This document shows positions 12,041 to 23,050 of a stretch of 64,000 nt of DNA, one piece after another (the stretch's first letter is position 1; every line of letters starts with the position of its first letter). Under the pieces are notes generated by a model, which ran no database searches, was not told the DNA's origin, and worked only from the letters and a program-made list of their open reading frames with translations. The stretch is from Przewalskia tangutica (Eukaryota; Streptophyta; Magnoliopsida; Solanales; Solanaceae): the NCBI GenBank assembly GCA_029844215.1, contig JAQGDG010000151.1, forward strand, positions 186,001 to 250,000, in the 5' to 3' direction. The translations under genes and the position numbers were made by a program.

Positions 12041-13827
12041 TCAGCGAGGCGTGCGTGGAATTTCTCCGTCACTGCAAGCGCGTCAAGTAAGTTCTCAACA
12101 AGTCACCGACCCTCATCGAGAGGCGGTAACCGCGAAATACAGCGCTTTGCACAACAAAGGTTATCACGATAAGCATAGCCAAGCTTAACAACAAGCATAG
12201 ACAAGTTTCACAACCACAAAGTACTTTCATTTTATACCAAAGTCGGGTTTTAACCCCAAAGTACTACATACGTAAGTTCTTTTAAAGAGATCCATTTCTT
12301 TTATAAAAGTCACCCGATACGTAGTATTAGAATGACCAACCCACCTTCCTTTTCAAAACCAAGTAACAACATTCTTTTCCTAAGTTCGGTTTGCCTAGTT
12401 TGATTACTCAAGCTTCTCATTTTCAAATGGTTTCATAGTTCCCAAACTTAATCACTTGATTCCTTTTAGAACAATTAAGTAACATATGTCATATATGTGA
12501 GTAGTTTATTCTTGTTTATAACGATCTTATTACAGACCGTGATCTAGAAAATGTAATATCATTTTGTCTTATCTTAGCTTATGCGGATGGAGGTTTCTCT
12601 TGGTTTTAATACAACACATCATTATTCAATACATTTTCCTTTATTAACGCTGCGGTGGTGCAGCCGATACATTACGATTCGAAATCGGTAAAACATTATC
12701 CCTTTAAAACCAAGTACTCATTATTCACGAATGAGGTTTCACACAAACATCCACATTAAAACAAATAAGTTAAGTCTCTTATCTTATAAGATCAAGTCTC
12801 TTAACTTCTAACATCGATAAACCATTTTCACTTACATAAGGTCGTTATAACTAACTTCCCATAAAGCTATTATAACACCTATGTTTTAAACCAACCAAAT
12901 CACTTAGCACATGCGTCTACCGTACTACATAGTTCCTGACAATCATGCTAGAAAAGGTAGGAAGAGGTTCACATACCTCGCGACGATTTATCGACAATAA
13001 GCAAAATGCTCCAAGTACTACAACGCTAGCCCTTTCCACTTCTCGAGTAGAATACGCTACTCTTAGTACTTTCACCTATAAAGGTCAACGTCTATTAACC
13101 AAACACAAGTTTCTATCTTTCTAAAGAAAATTCGGCCTCACATGCAGCGTAAATCTCCTCTATCGAGGCCGCTACCAAGCAACGGGGGTTTACACGCCTA
13201 ACCGGGCGTGTACAATTCTACAAGTCTCTTGTCTGATACATGTAAATCTGATTGATTCGGTTCTTTATTCTTGGGCTTAAGTCAAAAGACATTGCGAATA
13301 CAAAGTAGTTCCATATATAGTATACTTGACCAAACATGTAATTTCCAATTCTGATAGAGGACAAGATAATTACCTCGATAAGCCCAAAATTATCAAGTTA
13401 TAATGTCGATCTGAGCAAGGTTTAGCTCGCTCCGTGCGCTCCAAACCACTCAAACAACCCTTAGAAGTTCTAACCAACCTACTCACATCTTGACCAAGTA
13501 TGAAGATTTCCTTGGGTTTCGGTTTGAGACTAAAAAGGACAAAGGTAGTATTTCGGACTCTACGTAAAGAGGTATCTTTGGAATACTACAAGGTACAAGG
13601 CTAAGGTATTTTGGGCATTATAACAATACTAGGGAGTATTTCTATACCACAACAAGGGGTATTATCGAAAACAACTAGGCTAGGGGTACCATGGCTAGAC
13701 CTCATGAGGAGGAGACCTCTGGCGAGGCCACTTTCGAGGGAGAGGGCTCTTGGGCGAGAGTCAACAAGAGGAGGAGGGATTCAAGACTTGGAAACATTTG
13801 TGGATGAATGAAGTCTTCACAGAGGGG

Positions 13828-14247
13828 TATTTATAGCAAACCCAAATGCCAACCAATGGCAAGATCAAGCCATGTGCAAGGCAAGTGTAAGGCCTTGATC
13901 AAGACAAGTGCACCCTAACCTACTCCACAAAACATGGCACAAGACAAGCCACAAAACAAGGCCAAAACAAGGCACAAAACAAGGAACCAATAGGGCCAAA
14001 AGCGTGAGCCACAAAGCAATCGATTCGTGAACGATCGTCCACGGGCGCACAAGCTTCGATGTGAGGGTGACACATGTCCCTTCCGTTGGTCCAAAATGTT
14101 TCGTCTCTCGGAAAAATCCATAAAAATAAAAAGGACATAGCCGGAATTTTCCCTAAAGCTGGAAAGCGTTTAGTCGAAAACGACTCTAACAAGTGTTGTG
14201 CACAAAGGTCATTCGGCGAGCCACTAGGCGGGGTGACACGTGTCACC
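13828..14247 (-). promoter_or_regulatory. E2 5' LTR promoter region
   Basis: TATA box complement TATTTATA (13828-13835), truncated palindrome near 14066-14079 and perfect palindrome GGTGACACGTGTCACC at 14232-14247. Confidence 0.6.
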
Positions 14248-14556
14248 CTCCTATTGGCCCAAAATAAAACATCTTCGAAAATATCCAATGGCCAAAATCT
14301 CGAAAACAAAGTGGGCCCCAAAGCCAGTAAATTTCTCCCGTGGGCCCACGTGACCATTTCCAAAAATAAAATTCCATAATTCTAATATAATCTATGAAGT
14401 CCAAATACCAAATCGGGAATCAATTCCATTAACGAACCTTTTTCTTCACAAAAGGAAACTTTTCCGTCAAATCAAACTCATCATTCTTTCTTTTCAAAAT
14501 TTTGCAAATGCGCTGCGACGTGCGTCCTCACATACCACGCAACTACGGGTATAACA

Positions 14557-14561
14557 AGAAT
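14557..14561. repeat. target-site duplication AGAAT, right copy
   Basis: Matches 5542-5546. Its last T is also the first base of the E1 3' LTR, which places the insertion at the PPT/LTR border. Confidence 0.9.
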
Positions 14562-14760
14562 GTTATACCGTATTTCAGTAATATGCGTAATGCGTCTGAG
14601 TTTAGCCTTAGTTAGGCATTATGGGCGAAAAAGTTTGTGCTGACTCACTAAAAGAATCGTTTTTCGAAGCGTTTTACTAAACTTCGCGTAGGGTAAATTC
14701 GGCTATGTCATTTATAATTTTTGCGGATTTTCGAGAGATGAAATATTTTGGACCAACGGG

Positions 14761-14956
14761 AGGTGACACTTGTCACCTCGTTGGAGCAAAATGGGTCATT
14801 GTTGGCACGTTTTTTGTGCCTTCTCCTTAGTCAAGGAGTTGGTAGGATATTTGTGTAGTAGATGGATAAGGACACTTGCCTAAATCTCCACCTTACGCTT
14901 GCCTAGCACTTGGCTTCATCTTGGCCATTGGTTGGCCATTTCTTGACCTATAAATA
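14761..14956 (+). promoter_or_regulatory. E1 3' LTR promoter region
   Basis: Palindrome AGGTGACACTTGTCACCT (14761-14777) and TATA box TATAAATA (14949-14956) followed by a C-rich leader. Confidence 0.6.
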
Positions 14957-15727
14957 CCCCCCTTAAGATGAAGAGTTCTTCATCCACAAATCAATTTCCA
15001 AGTCTTGAAAAATCCTCCCTCTCTTGTAGTGTTTCGTCCAAACACTTCCTCCCTTGTGAAGGCCTTGGCCGAAACACCCCCCCCTCTAGCCTAGTAGTCC
15101 TAGCCGAAACCTACCCCCCTCCCTTGGTAGAAATGTTGTCTTCAAGTATAGTTACTATTCCTAAAATACCCTAGCCCAAATCCCTTAGTACTTAGTAGAA
15201 GTTGTGAAGAACTTCTAAGGGTTCTTGGAGCTATCGGAGCGTACAAATTAGGAGCTAAACCTTGCTCAGGATCGACGTTTTTACTTGGATAATTTTGGGC
15301 TTATCGAGGTAAATAATCTTAACCTTCTTTGTATTAGAGAATACATCTTTGTAAGTATAGGAATAAGTATAAAATACTTAGAAGGATATTCTGAATAGAA
15401 TTGAGCTGTTATCACGATAGAAGGGTTTAAAAGAAGAATAATTGAACTATACTTACTTAGAATTTGTTTTCACGATGACTTGAGTAGCTCGACGGGTAGG
15501 GAAGTGCTGCCCAATTTTCCATAGAATAGAGAACCCTCTACTTAGAACTGTTTACAGAATAGTCTAGACGTTGATAGACGTATTTGACTATTATAGGCTG
15601 ATTCTCTGCGCGCGACATATTCGACTTGGCAGGTGGATTTCGCCGAGAAGGTATGTGACTCTTCCTATACTCTTAAGCATGATATTTTAAATATATACAT
15701 AGTACGGTAGATGTACGAGTGTTAACT

Positions 15728-15801
15728 GAATAATAATTACGGCAATGTCTTTTGACTTAAGCCTGAATAATAACTACGGCAATGTCTTTTGACTTAAGCA
15801 C
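15728..15801 (+). repeat. 37-bp direct duplication in E1 3' LTR
   Basis: Two adjacent copies of GAATAATAA.TACGGCAATG followed by TCTTTTGACTTAAGC. Solo LTR 41502-45031 has an independent longer duplication involving the same motif. Confidence 0.7.
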
Positions 15802-16144
15802 GAATAATAAAGATCTTGAAGCATTTCAAAAGAATCTTGAATCATTTTTAACGAGAAGAAAGCAGTTGGTTTTAAACAAAAGCTTAAGAGTTATACTAGC
15901 TTTATGGGAAGTTAGGTATAACAACTTAAGAAAGATAAAAGAATCTGTTTACTTATTTGCTTATAAAAACCTTGTATTGATTTACGTAAGGTGTAGTAAG
16001 ATTGATTGATAAATAGACATATTATGATGCTACGTGTGTTAGTGTCTTGTGTTGTTGTGAAGGGTCATTCTTGTGTGCTTACGTTGCTAAGCGGTAAGTC
16101 GATTATCTTGTTATTATATCACCTACCCCTTGACTTGTTATCCG

Positions 16145-16400
16145 GGGCTTGGCGCTTGATGCGGTCTATACGGCTATGCGGTCTGTGTGACTATGCGGAG
16201 TCGCGGAGTTCGATTGATCATTCGGGTGTTTTAGCCCGACGGGATGCCACATGCGGTCTGTGTGACTATGCGGTCTATTGAGACTATGCGGTGCGGAGTC
16301 GAGGAGAATGCAGGTTAGCTACCGTCGAGAATACCTCATGCGGGTGCGTGTGTGACTATGCGATCGCGGAAGTCGAGATTAGGCACGCATAATGATACTA
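16145..16400 (+). repeat. TATGCGG-type tandem repeat in E1 3' LTR
   Basis: Irregular repeats of GTGACTATGCGGTCT and CATGCGGTCTGTGTG. This is the full-LTR counterpart of 27-215. Confidence 0.65.
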
Positions 16401-16968
16401 TGGGCGATTGGCCTTGCCCGATCATTTGCGGCCTAGAAAAGACATTGATTTACCTATTATTGTTCTTGTTTGTGATATGCCTATGTGCAATTGGAATTGT
16501 ATTTGCAAATGGTTTTAAATACTTTGATTTCATTTAAGTACTTACGATTTCACATACTTGGTACTGTTATCTTGACCTCCTTGAGGCTGCGTTAAATGCG
16601 GTAAAGGGCAGCAGTGCTAGATCCACATCCTTAGGATCTATTTGCTTTGGTGTCGAGCTCATCTTCTCCGAGGCTCGACTTTTAGGTATGATCTCCTGTT
16701 GTTGTATATAGTTTTGTACATTCGGTATGGCGGGGCCTGTCACGCCATAGTTGTTTATCTTCTTAGAGGTGCAGTAGTCCTATTATGCAGTTGGGATGTA
16801 GCTGAAACTATGTTTATATATATATGCCGAAAGCGACATTTTCTCACATAAAGCGTGTCTCATTTACAAGCTGTTTCATGTCTTGTTTTATATTCACGAT
16901 TACTCGATGTATGACTACTTGGGTGCCGGGTAAGGCACGATCCACGGAGCTCTGAGCAGGTCGTGACA

Positions 16969-17566
16969 TAGGCTCGGCGATGAGGAAGGAGTTCCACGGC
17001 GTGAGGATGACTTTGAGGTGTGAGTCCACGACTTGACATGATCGCTTTTATATTTGTGAAGCGTAGTTTTGTTATCATACATGTCTCTGTTTTTAGATAG
17101 ATCGTTATGATTTCATTTCTGATATTTTTAGTTTCACATACTTGGTACTGTTGTCTTGACCTCGCCCGGAAGCTGCGTTCATCTGCGGTAGAAGTACATC
17201 GGTTGTGGATCCTCGCTCATGGATCACGATTCAGCGTTTTAGGAAGCCCGTTTCTTGGAGGCTTATCTTTGGTATGTTACCACAGTGCAGGTTACGGTAC
17301 ATTCGAGGTATGGCGGGGCCCTGTCCGTCATAGTTGTTATCACTTCTTAGAAGTGCAGTAATCTTGTTGTGGCGAGTTTGTAAAAAGGATAAGCTGTTCG
17401 GGTTTTTATGTATATATCTGAAGACAACCGTTTTGGTTGCTTTGTTTATTTATCATGTCTCTTGTTTCATGTTCATGTTTTTATTTCCGCTGATTTTCTC
17501 TGATGTTGTATCACTAGGGTGCCCGGGGTAACGCACCAGTCACGGGCCCCGGTTCGGGTAATGACA
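16969..17566 (+). repeat. orphan LTR 3' fragment
   Basis: Matches the last 600 bp of the LTRs (GGAAGGAGTTCCACGG, then TGGATCCTCGCTCATGGATC, then a GGGTGCCCGGGGTAACGCAC-type end) and terminates GGGTAATGACA. Neither a PBS nor gag follows. Its 5' part lies left of the window or was lost, and E1 is inserted in it. Confidence 0.65.
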
Positions 17567-18622
17567 TTATGCAACTTGAACTTTTGGAAAAGAACGTTGT
17601 TACTTGACTTTAAAAAAAGGGAAAGTGTTTTGGTTTAAAAGGAAGGCATGGTAGTGTCTTAAATCTGTTTTAGAAGAGGGTTTAAATGTTATGGTCGATT
17701 CTACCTCGAGTCCCATGAGATGGGCCGAGACATGTATACCACGCGATTTGACATCGAGTCCCATGAGATGGGCTGAGATATGGCGATTTGACATCGAGTC
17801 CCATGAGATGGGCCGAGATATGGCGATTTGACACCGAGTCCCATGAGATGGGTCGGGAATGTGACCATACGATCCGACACCGAGTCCTATGAGATGGGCC
17901 GGGAATGTGACCATACGATCCGACACCGAGTCCCATGAGATGGGCCGGGAATGTGACCATACGATTCCACCTCGAGTCCGTAGGATGGTAGAGACATGTT
18001 ATACGTATCACACGATTTATACCTACACTGCCGGCAGTGAGGAAGGAGTTCCACGGGCATGAGGGATGACTTGGAGGGCGTGAGTCCCTGACTTGACATG
18101 ACTTCTTTTATGTAGTAAATTGTAGTTTGGTTATCATACATGTCTCCGGTTTTATATAAACTGTCATGATTTCATTCTGATGTTTCGATTTCACATACTT
18201 GGTACCTGTTGTACTGACCTCCTTCGGGGGGCTGCGTTCATGTCGCAGGTAGAGGTACATCGGTTGTGGATCCTCGCTCATAGGATCACAATTCAGCGGT
18301 TTGGGAAGCTTCGTTTCTACGGAGGCTTATCTTTGGTATAGTCCCTGTCATTGTAAGTACTTGTACATTCAGGGGTATGGCGGGGCCCTGTCGTCATAGT
18401 TATGGTTACACTCTTAGAGTGCATGTAATGCTTGTTGTGGCGGGGTTGTAAAGGATGTAGCTTGTTCGGTTATATATATATGCGAGAAAGGTGACCGCTT
18501 TGGTTAGCCTATTTTCTTATTGTATATCTTGTTTCATGTGTAAGTTTTATTTCGCTGATTTTCTCGATGTTGTATCACTAGGGTGCAGGTAAGGCACGAT
18601 CCACGGGCCGTGGGTCGTGACA
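17567..18622 (+). repeat. LTR A, 3' portion
   Basis: Starts inside the LTR (a segment resembling 49435-49500 of the E4 LTR), includes a minisatellite, and ends GGGTCGTGACA before a PBS. The 5' part is missing because an insertion boundary lies at 17566/17567. Confidence 0.75.
17707..18010 (+). repeat. minisatellite, 40-48 bp units, seven copies
   Basis: Units begin CGAGTCCCATGAGATGGGCC at 17707, 17755, 17795, 17835, 17881, 17927 and 17973. Spacing is 48, 40, 40, 46, 46 and 46 bp, so two unit lengths alternate in blocks. The last copy is degenerate. A related unit occurs in LTR F. Confidence 0.9.
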
Positions 18623-18626
18623 AAAG

Positions 18627-18637
18627 TGGTATCGAGC
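18627..18637 (+). other. PBS of unit A (eroded)
   Basis: TGGTATCGAGC in the place of TGGTATCAGAGC, four bases after the LTR end. Confidence 0.75.
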
Positions 18638-18825
18638 GATTAATCCTCGGAAAGGGTCTGAACCGTGTCTAGTAGAGTCTTGATTATCGGTGTGTTGTGC
18701 ACCATATCTATAATCAGGAGGCTACAGGATATTTAGGATTGGTTTCCATTCTTCTCACTCTGAGATCGTGCCTTAGAGATGTGTTATAAGTTGGACTCCC
18801 TCTGGTTTATTCATATGTATCAGTT

Positions 18826-19370
18826 ATGCCTCCGCGCAAGGCAACCAGGGCCCAGATGGGCAAGGCATCAGAGGGAGCTACGAGTTGAACACAGAGGGTT
18901 ACGAGGGCACAAGCCTGGTCATTACCTGAGATAGTACTTCAGACGACGAGTTTTATGGCCTAGCCCAGTGAGTTAGAGCGGCAGCAGTTTCTACGGAGGC
19001 AACGATACCTGAGCCTCCAGTTCCACGACCAGGAACCGAGGATATGAGTTCAAGAGATGACCCAGTTACTAGCTAGGGTCGTGGCAAGATATGAGGACGG
19101 ACGGGAGCCGGTGGTTCCGGCGATACGATGATTCACCTAGATCGATAGTCCGAGACTTGGGATTTCTTGAGTTGCGATTCGCCAAAGTTCTATGGATAGA
19201 GGCGAGGATGATCCTCGAGTGTCGTGCTAGTCAGGAGATTGTTATGCTTACGGCGTGAGGCCATTTGGTGAGAGTTTGTCCGAGGCAGGTATACGGATGT
19301 TGAGACTCGACGCCGGGATCGGTGGCTGGTTCATCACCTTATATAGCTAGGCGCCTGCGGCGGGATTATG
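18826..19370 (+). pseudogene. gag: gag A, internally deleted
   Basis: Begins MPPRKATRAQMGKASEGATS and meets a TGA stop at codon 21 (18886-18888). The middle of gag is gone: after LRDFLS and EFYG-type segments (about 19155-19195) the sequence jumps from the EDDP region straight to the zinc knuckle (19240-19283), so the capsid core is absent. In the knuckle the second Cys is Tyr (TAC at 19249-19251). The same stop, deletion and Cys loss recur in gag A' at 35666, so these are true inherited lesions, unlike the copy-specific indels. A functional capsid is not expected. Confidence 0.8.
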
Positions 19371-20337
19371 ATTAGGCGACAAAAGGAAAGTAATGCATGA
19401 GTTCTGAGAGATACCTTTAGCCCTTAGAGACTTGGTTATGTTGTGATGGTGGATCGTGTGGAGTACTATCTGAGATAGCATTGTGTTAAGTGTGATTTAG
19501 AAAACATGGGTGGTTGAAAAGGTAAGTATGGGGACATGGAAGGTGTGAACCTTAGAATATTATACGTGGAGACCTTAGATGCGAGGCCGTCTTGAGTAAA
19601 AGATTTTGTTTACGATTGACCTTTGTCGGAGTGCGTATTATATGTGGGGTATAATTGTGTGATAAGTCCCTGAGTGGTGTGAATTATAAGAGGGTAGTTG
19701 AGCTAAGAAGACCACTAGGTTTTCGTGACTTGATAGATAAGATTGTTCCGGATCGGGGAACAAGAGTTTGGCGCGATAGCGGGTCGGGTTGAGGCTAGAT
19801 CGCGGGTCAACCCGCAGCCCGGAATGAGGTGGGGTCAGTTTGAGGTGGTCCCGCCAGGTGTAGGGTCACGAGGGTGCTAGGCCCAGGTTTAGGTAACCAT
19901 CGGACGAGTTCGCGGATGTGTTCGACTAGAATCGGAACGTGAAGGCCGGGAATGGCCTTGAAAGAATTTGAGGCTAGTAAGATGACCAAGTTTGGAGGTA
20001 GTGACTCCAAAGTTTTGGAAACTGAAGCGATGACTGAAGTGTGGTACGTGTAGTAGAAAGAGTTCAGGTGTACGAGAAGGGTACGACGAGTAAGAAAAGG
20101 AAGCGAACATGAGTTAAGAGCTGGAAGTGATCATTTTTTGTGAAGTGAAGGTGCGAATAGAGTATCCTTTGGACCAGAAGTGAGAGTTAGTGTTGTTTTA
20201 CATCTTAGAGGTGATTCCTCGTTGGCTTGGATTTGAGTTTTGCACGTATGTTATACTATGGCCATTGATGGCATGATTGGTTTCGTGAGTATAGTAGTGA
20301 AGACTATACCGGCGCACGTATGTTTAGAGACTTAGAA
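19371..20337 (+). other. unit A non-coding interior
   Basis: About 970 bp without a coding domain, nearly identical to 36241-37199. It includes a CGGGTCAACCCG palindrome near 19801-19812 and the GATGACCAAGTTTGGAGGTA segment (19981-20000) conserved across all gag-only units. Confidence 0.7.
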
Positions 20338-20374
20338 GGAACATTCGGGACGAATGTTTCTAAGGGGGGAAGAA
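20338..20374 (+). other. hairpin and polypurine tract, unit A
   Basis: Arms GGAACATTCG (20338-20347) and CGAATGTTTC (20351-20360) around GGA, then AAGGGGGGAAGAA directly before the LTR. Confidence 0.9.
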
Positions 20375-20700
20375 TGTTATACCCCGTAGTTCCAGGGTAT
20401 GTATGTGAGGACGTACGTACGAGAATACGACAGTAATATTGGAAAGAAAGAAAGATGTGATTTTTCGACGGAAAAGTTTCCTGGTTTTGTGAAGGAAAAA
20501 GGTTCGTTGATGGGAATTGGATTCCCAGATTTGGTATTTGGGCTTCTTGGATTATATTAGAATTATGAGATTTTATTTTCGGAAATGGTCACGTGGGACC
20601 CACGGGAGAAATTTACGGTTTTGTGGGGCCCACTTTGTTTTTGAGATTTTCGGTATTTTGGATATTTTCGGAAGACGAAATATTTTGGACGAGTAGGGGG

Positions 20701-20881
20701 CGACACGTGTCACCCCCATGTGGCACCTTGGCCGAATTGGAGGGACAAGTGTCGGCCGAAATGGCCATCACACTTGGCTTACATTTTCGTTGGCCATGTG
20801 GTGTGGTGGGACCCACACACACATGGCCCAATCTTGACCACACACTTGCATTGATCATGACCCTTGAATTCTATATAAATA
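20701..20881 (+). promoter_or_regulatory. LTR B promoter region
   Basis: CGACACGTGTCACCCC with a G-box core (20701-20714) and TATATAAATA (20872-20881) followed by a C-rich leader. Confidence 0.6.
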
Positions 20882-21497
20882 CCCCCTTATTGCTAGACTT
20901 ATTATCATCCACACTTAAGCTTTCCAAAGCAAAAATACTCCCTTCCTTTAGCTTGTTTTTCGTCCCCCCACTTGCGTAGAAAATACCTTAAGTATTGTTG
21001 TATAATCCCAAATACCTTAGCCTAGTATCCCTAGTAGTATTCCAAAGTTATTTCAATACTAGGAGCACGGAGATACTACTTTTTTCCAATAGTCGCAAAA
21101 TGAAACCCTAGAAAAATCTTCATAGCTTGGATGAAGTGTTAAGAGAAGTTGTTTAGAAACTTCTAAGGTTCGCTTGGAGCGGGTTGGAGCGTAAGGATTT
21201 GGAGCTAAACGTTGCTCAGGATCGACTTATAATCTTGCATAATTTTAGGCTTATCGAGGTAATGATCTATGTCCCCCTATTGTAATTGGATATTACATGT
21301 TGTAGTAGTTATACTTGAGTATATTATATGAGGAAAGAAGATTGATAGAATTGAACTGTATTTACATTGGGTGTATTCTGATGAACTTGTAGTATTATTG
21401 TGGGGCAGTGTTGTACACGTCCGGTTAGACGTGTAACCCCCTTGGAGTTGTTGGCTTGGTAGCGGGCCTTGATAGAGGAGGAGATTTATGTGGTTAC

Positions 21498-21512
21498 GGG
21501 GGGGGGGGGGGG
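21498..21512 (+). repeat. G15 homopolymer in LTR B
   Basis: Fifteen consecutive G where LTR D has eight to nine and LTR C almost none; the length is probably unreliable. Confidence 0.8.
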
Positions 21513-22535
21513 AGGTGCTGCCGAATTTTCCGTAGAATAAGGAACCTTGTACTTAGAATTGTTCTACGAAGAGATCTAGAGGTTGATAGACATTTTGTGG
21601 CCTTTATAGGTTGAAGTACTACAAGTAGTGTATTCTACTTGATGGGTGGAAAAGGCTAGCAGGGTTATAGTACTTTGGAGCGTTTTGCTAATTGTCGATA
21701 ATCGTCGCGAGGTATGTGAACCTCTTCCTATCTTTTCTAGCATGATTGTTGTGAACTATGTAGTACAGTAGACGTACGTGTGCTAAACGAGTTTTGGTTG
21801 GTTTAAAACATATGGTGTTATAATAGCTTTATGGGAAGTTAGTTATAACGACTCTATGTAGGTAAAAGATTGGTTTATTGATTGTAGAAGTTAAGAGACT
21901 TGATCTTGAAAGATAAGAGACTTAACTTGTTTTACTTGGTTATTAACATTTTGTTAAAGGTGTCGTGAAACCTCATTCGCGAGTAATGAGTACTTGGTTT
22001 TAAAAAGAATAATGTTTCTTGATTTGGAAATGAGAATAAGTGTCGAGCAAACCACAACAGCGCTAATAAAGGAAAGTGTATTGACAAATAACTAATTGTT
22101 ATTAAAACCAGTAGAAACCTCCATCTGCATAGAAGCTAAGATAAGACAAAATTGTATTACATTTCCTAGATCATGGTCTTTGTAACAAGATTGTTGTAAA
22201 CAAGAATAAAGCGGCTCACGTATAAGACATATGTTTCTCAGTTGTTTAAAGAGAATTATATTCTTAATTGATTAAGACTATGAACTATGAAACTTTTCTA
22301 AAATAAAGAGACCTGAGTAATTGAAATTAGGCAAACTGGAACTTTAGGGGAAAGAATGTTGTTAAAAAGGAAAGTGTTTTAGTTTACCTAAAAATGTGAG
22401 TCACTCTATTTTTATACTACGGGTATCGGGTGACCTTTATAAAAGGAATGGATCTCTTTAAAAGGAATTTAACGTACGTAGTACTTTAGGGTTAAAACCC
22501 GGACTTTGATATAAAATGGAAGTACCTTGAGTTAT

Positions 22536-22612
22536 GTATAACTTGCCTATGCTTGTTGTTGTATAACTTTCCTATGCTTGTTGTTGTGTAACTCGCCTAT
22601 GCTTGTTGAGAT
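22536..22612 (+). repeat. 25-bp tandem repeat in LTR B
   Basis: Three units of ACTTGCCTATGCTTGTTGTT with a short linker. Copies occur at the same place in LTR C (28156-28233), F, G and the solo LTR. Confidence 0.8.
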
Positions 22613-22750
22613 AGCCTTTGTTGTGCAAATATTGATATCAGGTGACTTCTTGAGAAAGAGTGGATTTTTTTATAAAAGTTTAGAAGTATGGTAAATTTCT
22701 TGAGCTTGTTTGTGATAGACTGGTTGTCCGATGTATTGTTATTGTGGTTG

Positions 22751-23050
22751 CATGGACATGTCTACACCGATGCAGAATTCCGGGGGCATGTGGTCATGCG
22801 GCAGGGTTGATTACCCGATATATTGTTATTGTGGTTACATGGACATGTCTACACCGATGCAGAATTCCGGGGGCATGTGGCCATGCGGCGGGGTTGATCA
22901 CCCAGTATATTGTTGTTGATGTTACATGGACATGTCTACACCGAGGCAGAATTCCGGGGGCATGTGGCCATGCGGCATTGTTATTATTGTTGCATCATGG
23001 ACATGTCTACACCGATGCAGAATTCCGGGGGCATGCGGCCATGATGCGAA
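22751..23050 (+). repeat. 71-87 bp tandem repeat in LTR B, four copies
   Basis: Units start CATGGACATGTCTACACCGA at 22751, 22838, 22925 and 22996, followed by GCAGAATTCCGGGGGCATGT and a GTTGATTACCCGATATATTG-like spacer. Confidence 0.9.

Larger units (their letters stand above)
5547..14556 (-). mobile_element. E2: complete gag-only (TR-GAG-like) LTR element nested in E1
   Basis: Two LTRs of about 3.45 kb (5547-8991 and 11102-14556) flank a 2.1-kb interior with PBS, a broken gag and PPT, all on the minus strand, with perfect AGAAT target duplications. No RT, RNase H or integrase motif is seen inside, so movement would need enzymes in trans. Its LTR ends CGTTACA, as in element G and unlike the CGTGACA of E1, and its U3 carries two palindromes like G. 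E2 and G are therefore one subfamily. Confidence 0.9.
11102..14556 (-). repeat. E2 5' LTR
   Basis: Runs TGTAACGACC to GGTATAACA on the + strand and is nearly colinear with 5547-8991; differences are mostly short indels at C/G-rich motifs. Confidence 0.9.
1..16968 (+). mobile_element. E1: Ty3/gypsy chromovirus-like element with gag and pol, split by a nested insertion
   Basis: Partial 5' LTR (27-730), PBS, gag, pol with protease, RT, RNase H and integrase in Ty3/gypsy order, PPT (to 5545), then the minus-strand element E2 (5547-14556), then the 3' LTR (14561-16968). It is the only element in the window with a nearly full pol and so the best candidate source of enzymes for the gag-only relatives. 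Its reading frames contain many frameshifts, part of which may be sequencing error. The Tekay/Del-like lineage call is inferred from the LTR size and the chromodomain-like tail. Confidence 0.85.
14561..16968 (+). repeat. E1 3' LTR (short form, 2.4 kb)
   Basis: Starts TGTTATACCG and ends AGGTCGTGACA. It is about 0.9 kb shorter than other LTRs here; compared with the E4 LTR it lacks the block equivalent to about 49130-49690, between the 3' part of the leader and the repeat slot. Confidence 0.85.

Noticed and set aside
17567..17700. Host unique sequence between elements
   Set aside because: The AACTTGAACTTTTGG and GTGTTTTGGTTTA segments match mid-LTR sequence at 49435-49500, so it is LTR, not host DNA.
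17707..18010. Evenly spaced repeats resembling a CRISPR array
   Set aside because: The whole 40-48 bp unit repeats, with no unique spacers and no cas genes, in an obviously plant retrotransposon LTR. It is a minisatellite.
17600..18141. Overlapping minus-strand frames with repeated SHGTRC / PISWDS peptides
   Set aside because: They are translations of the minisatellite; there is no start context or conserved protein, and the frames vanish in other LTRs.
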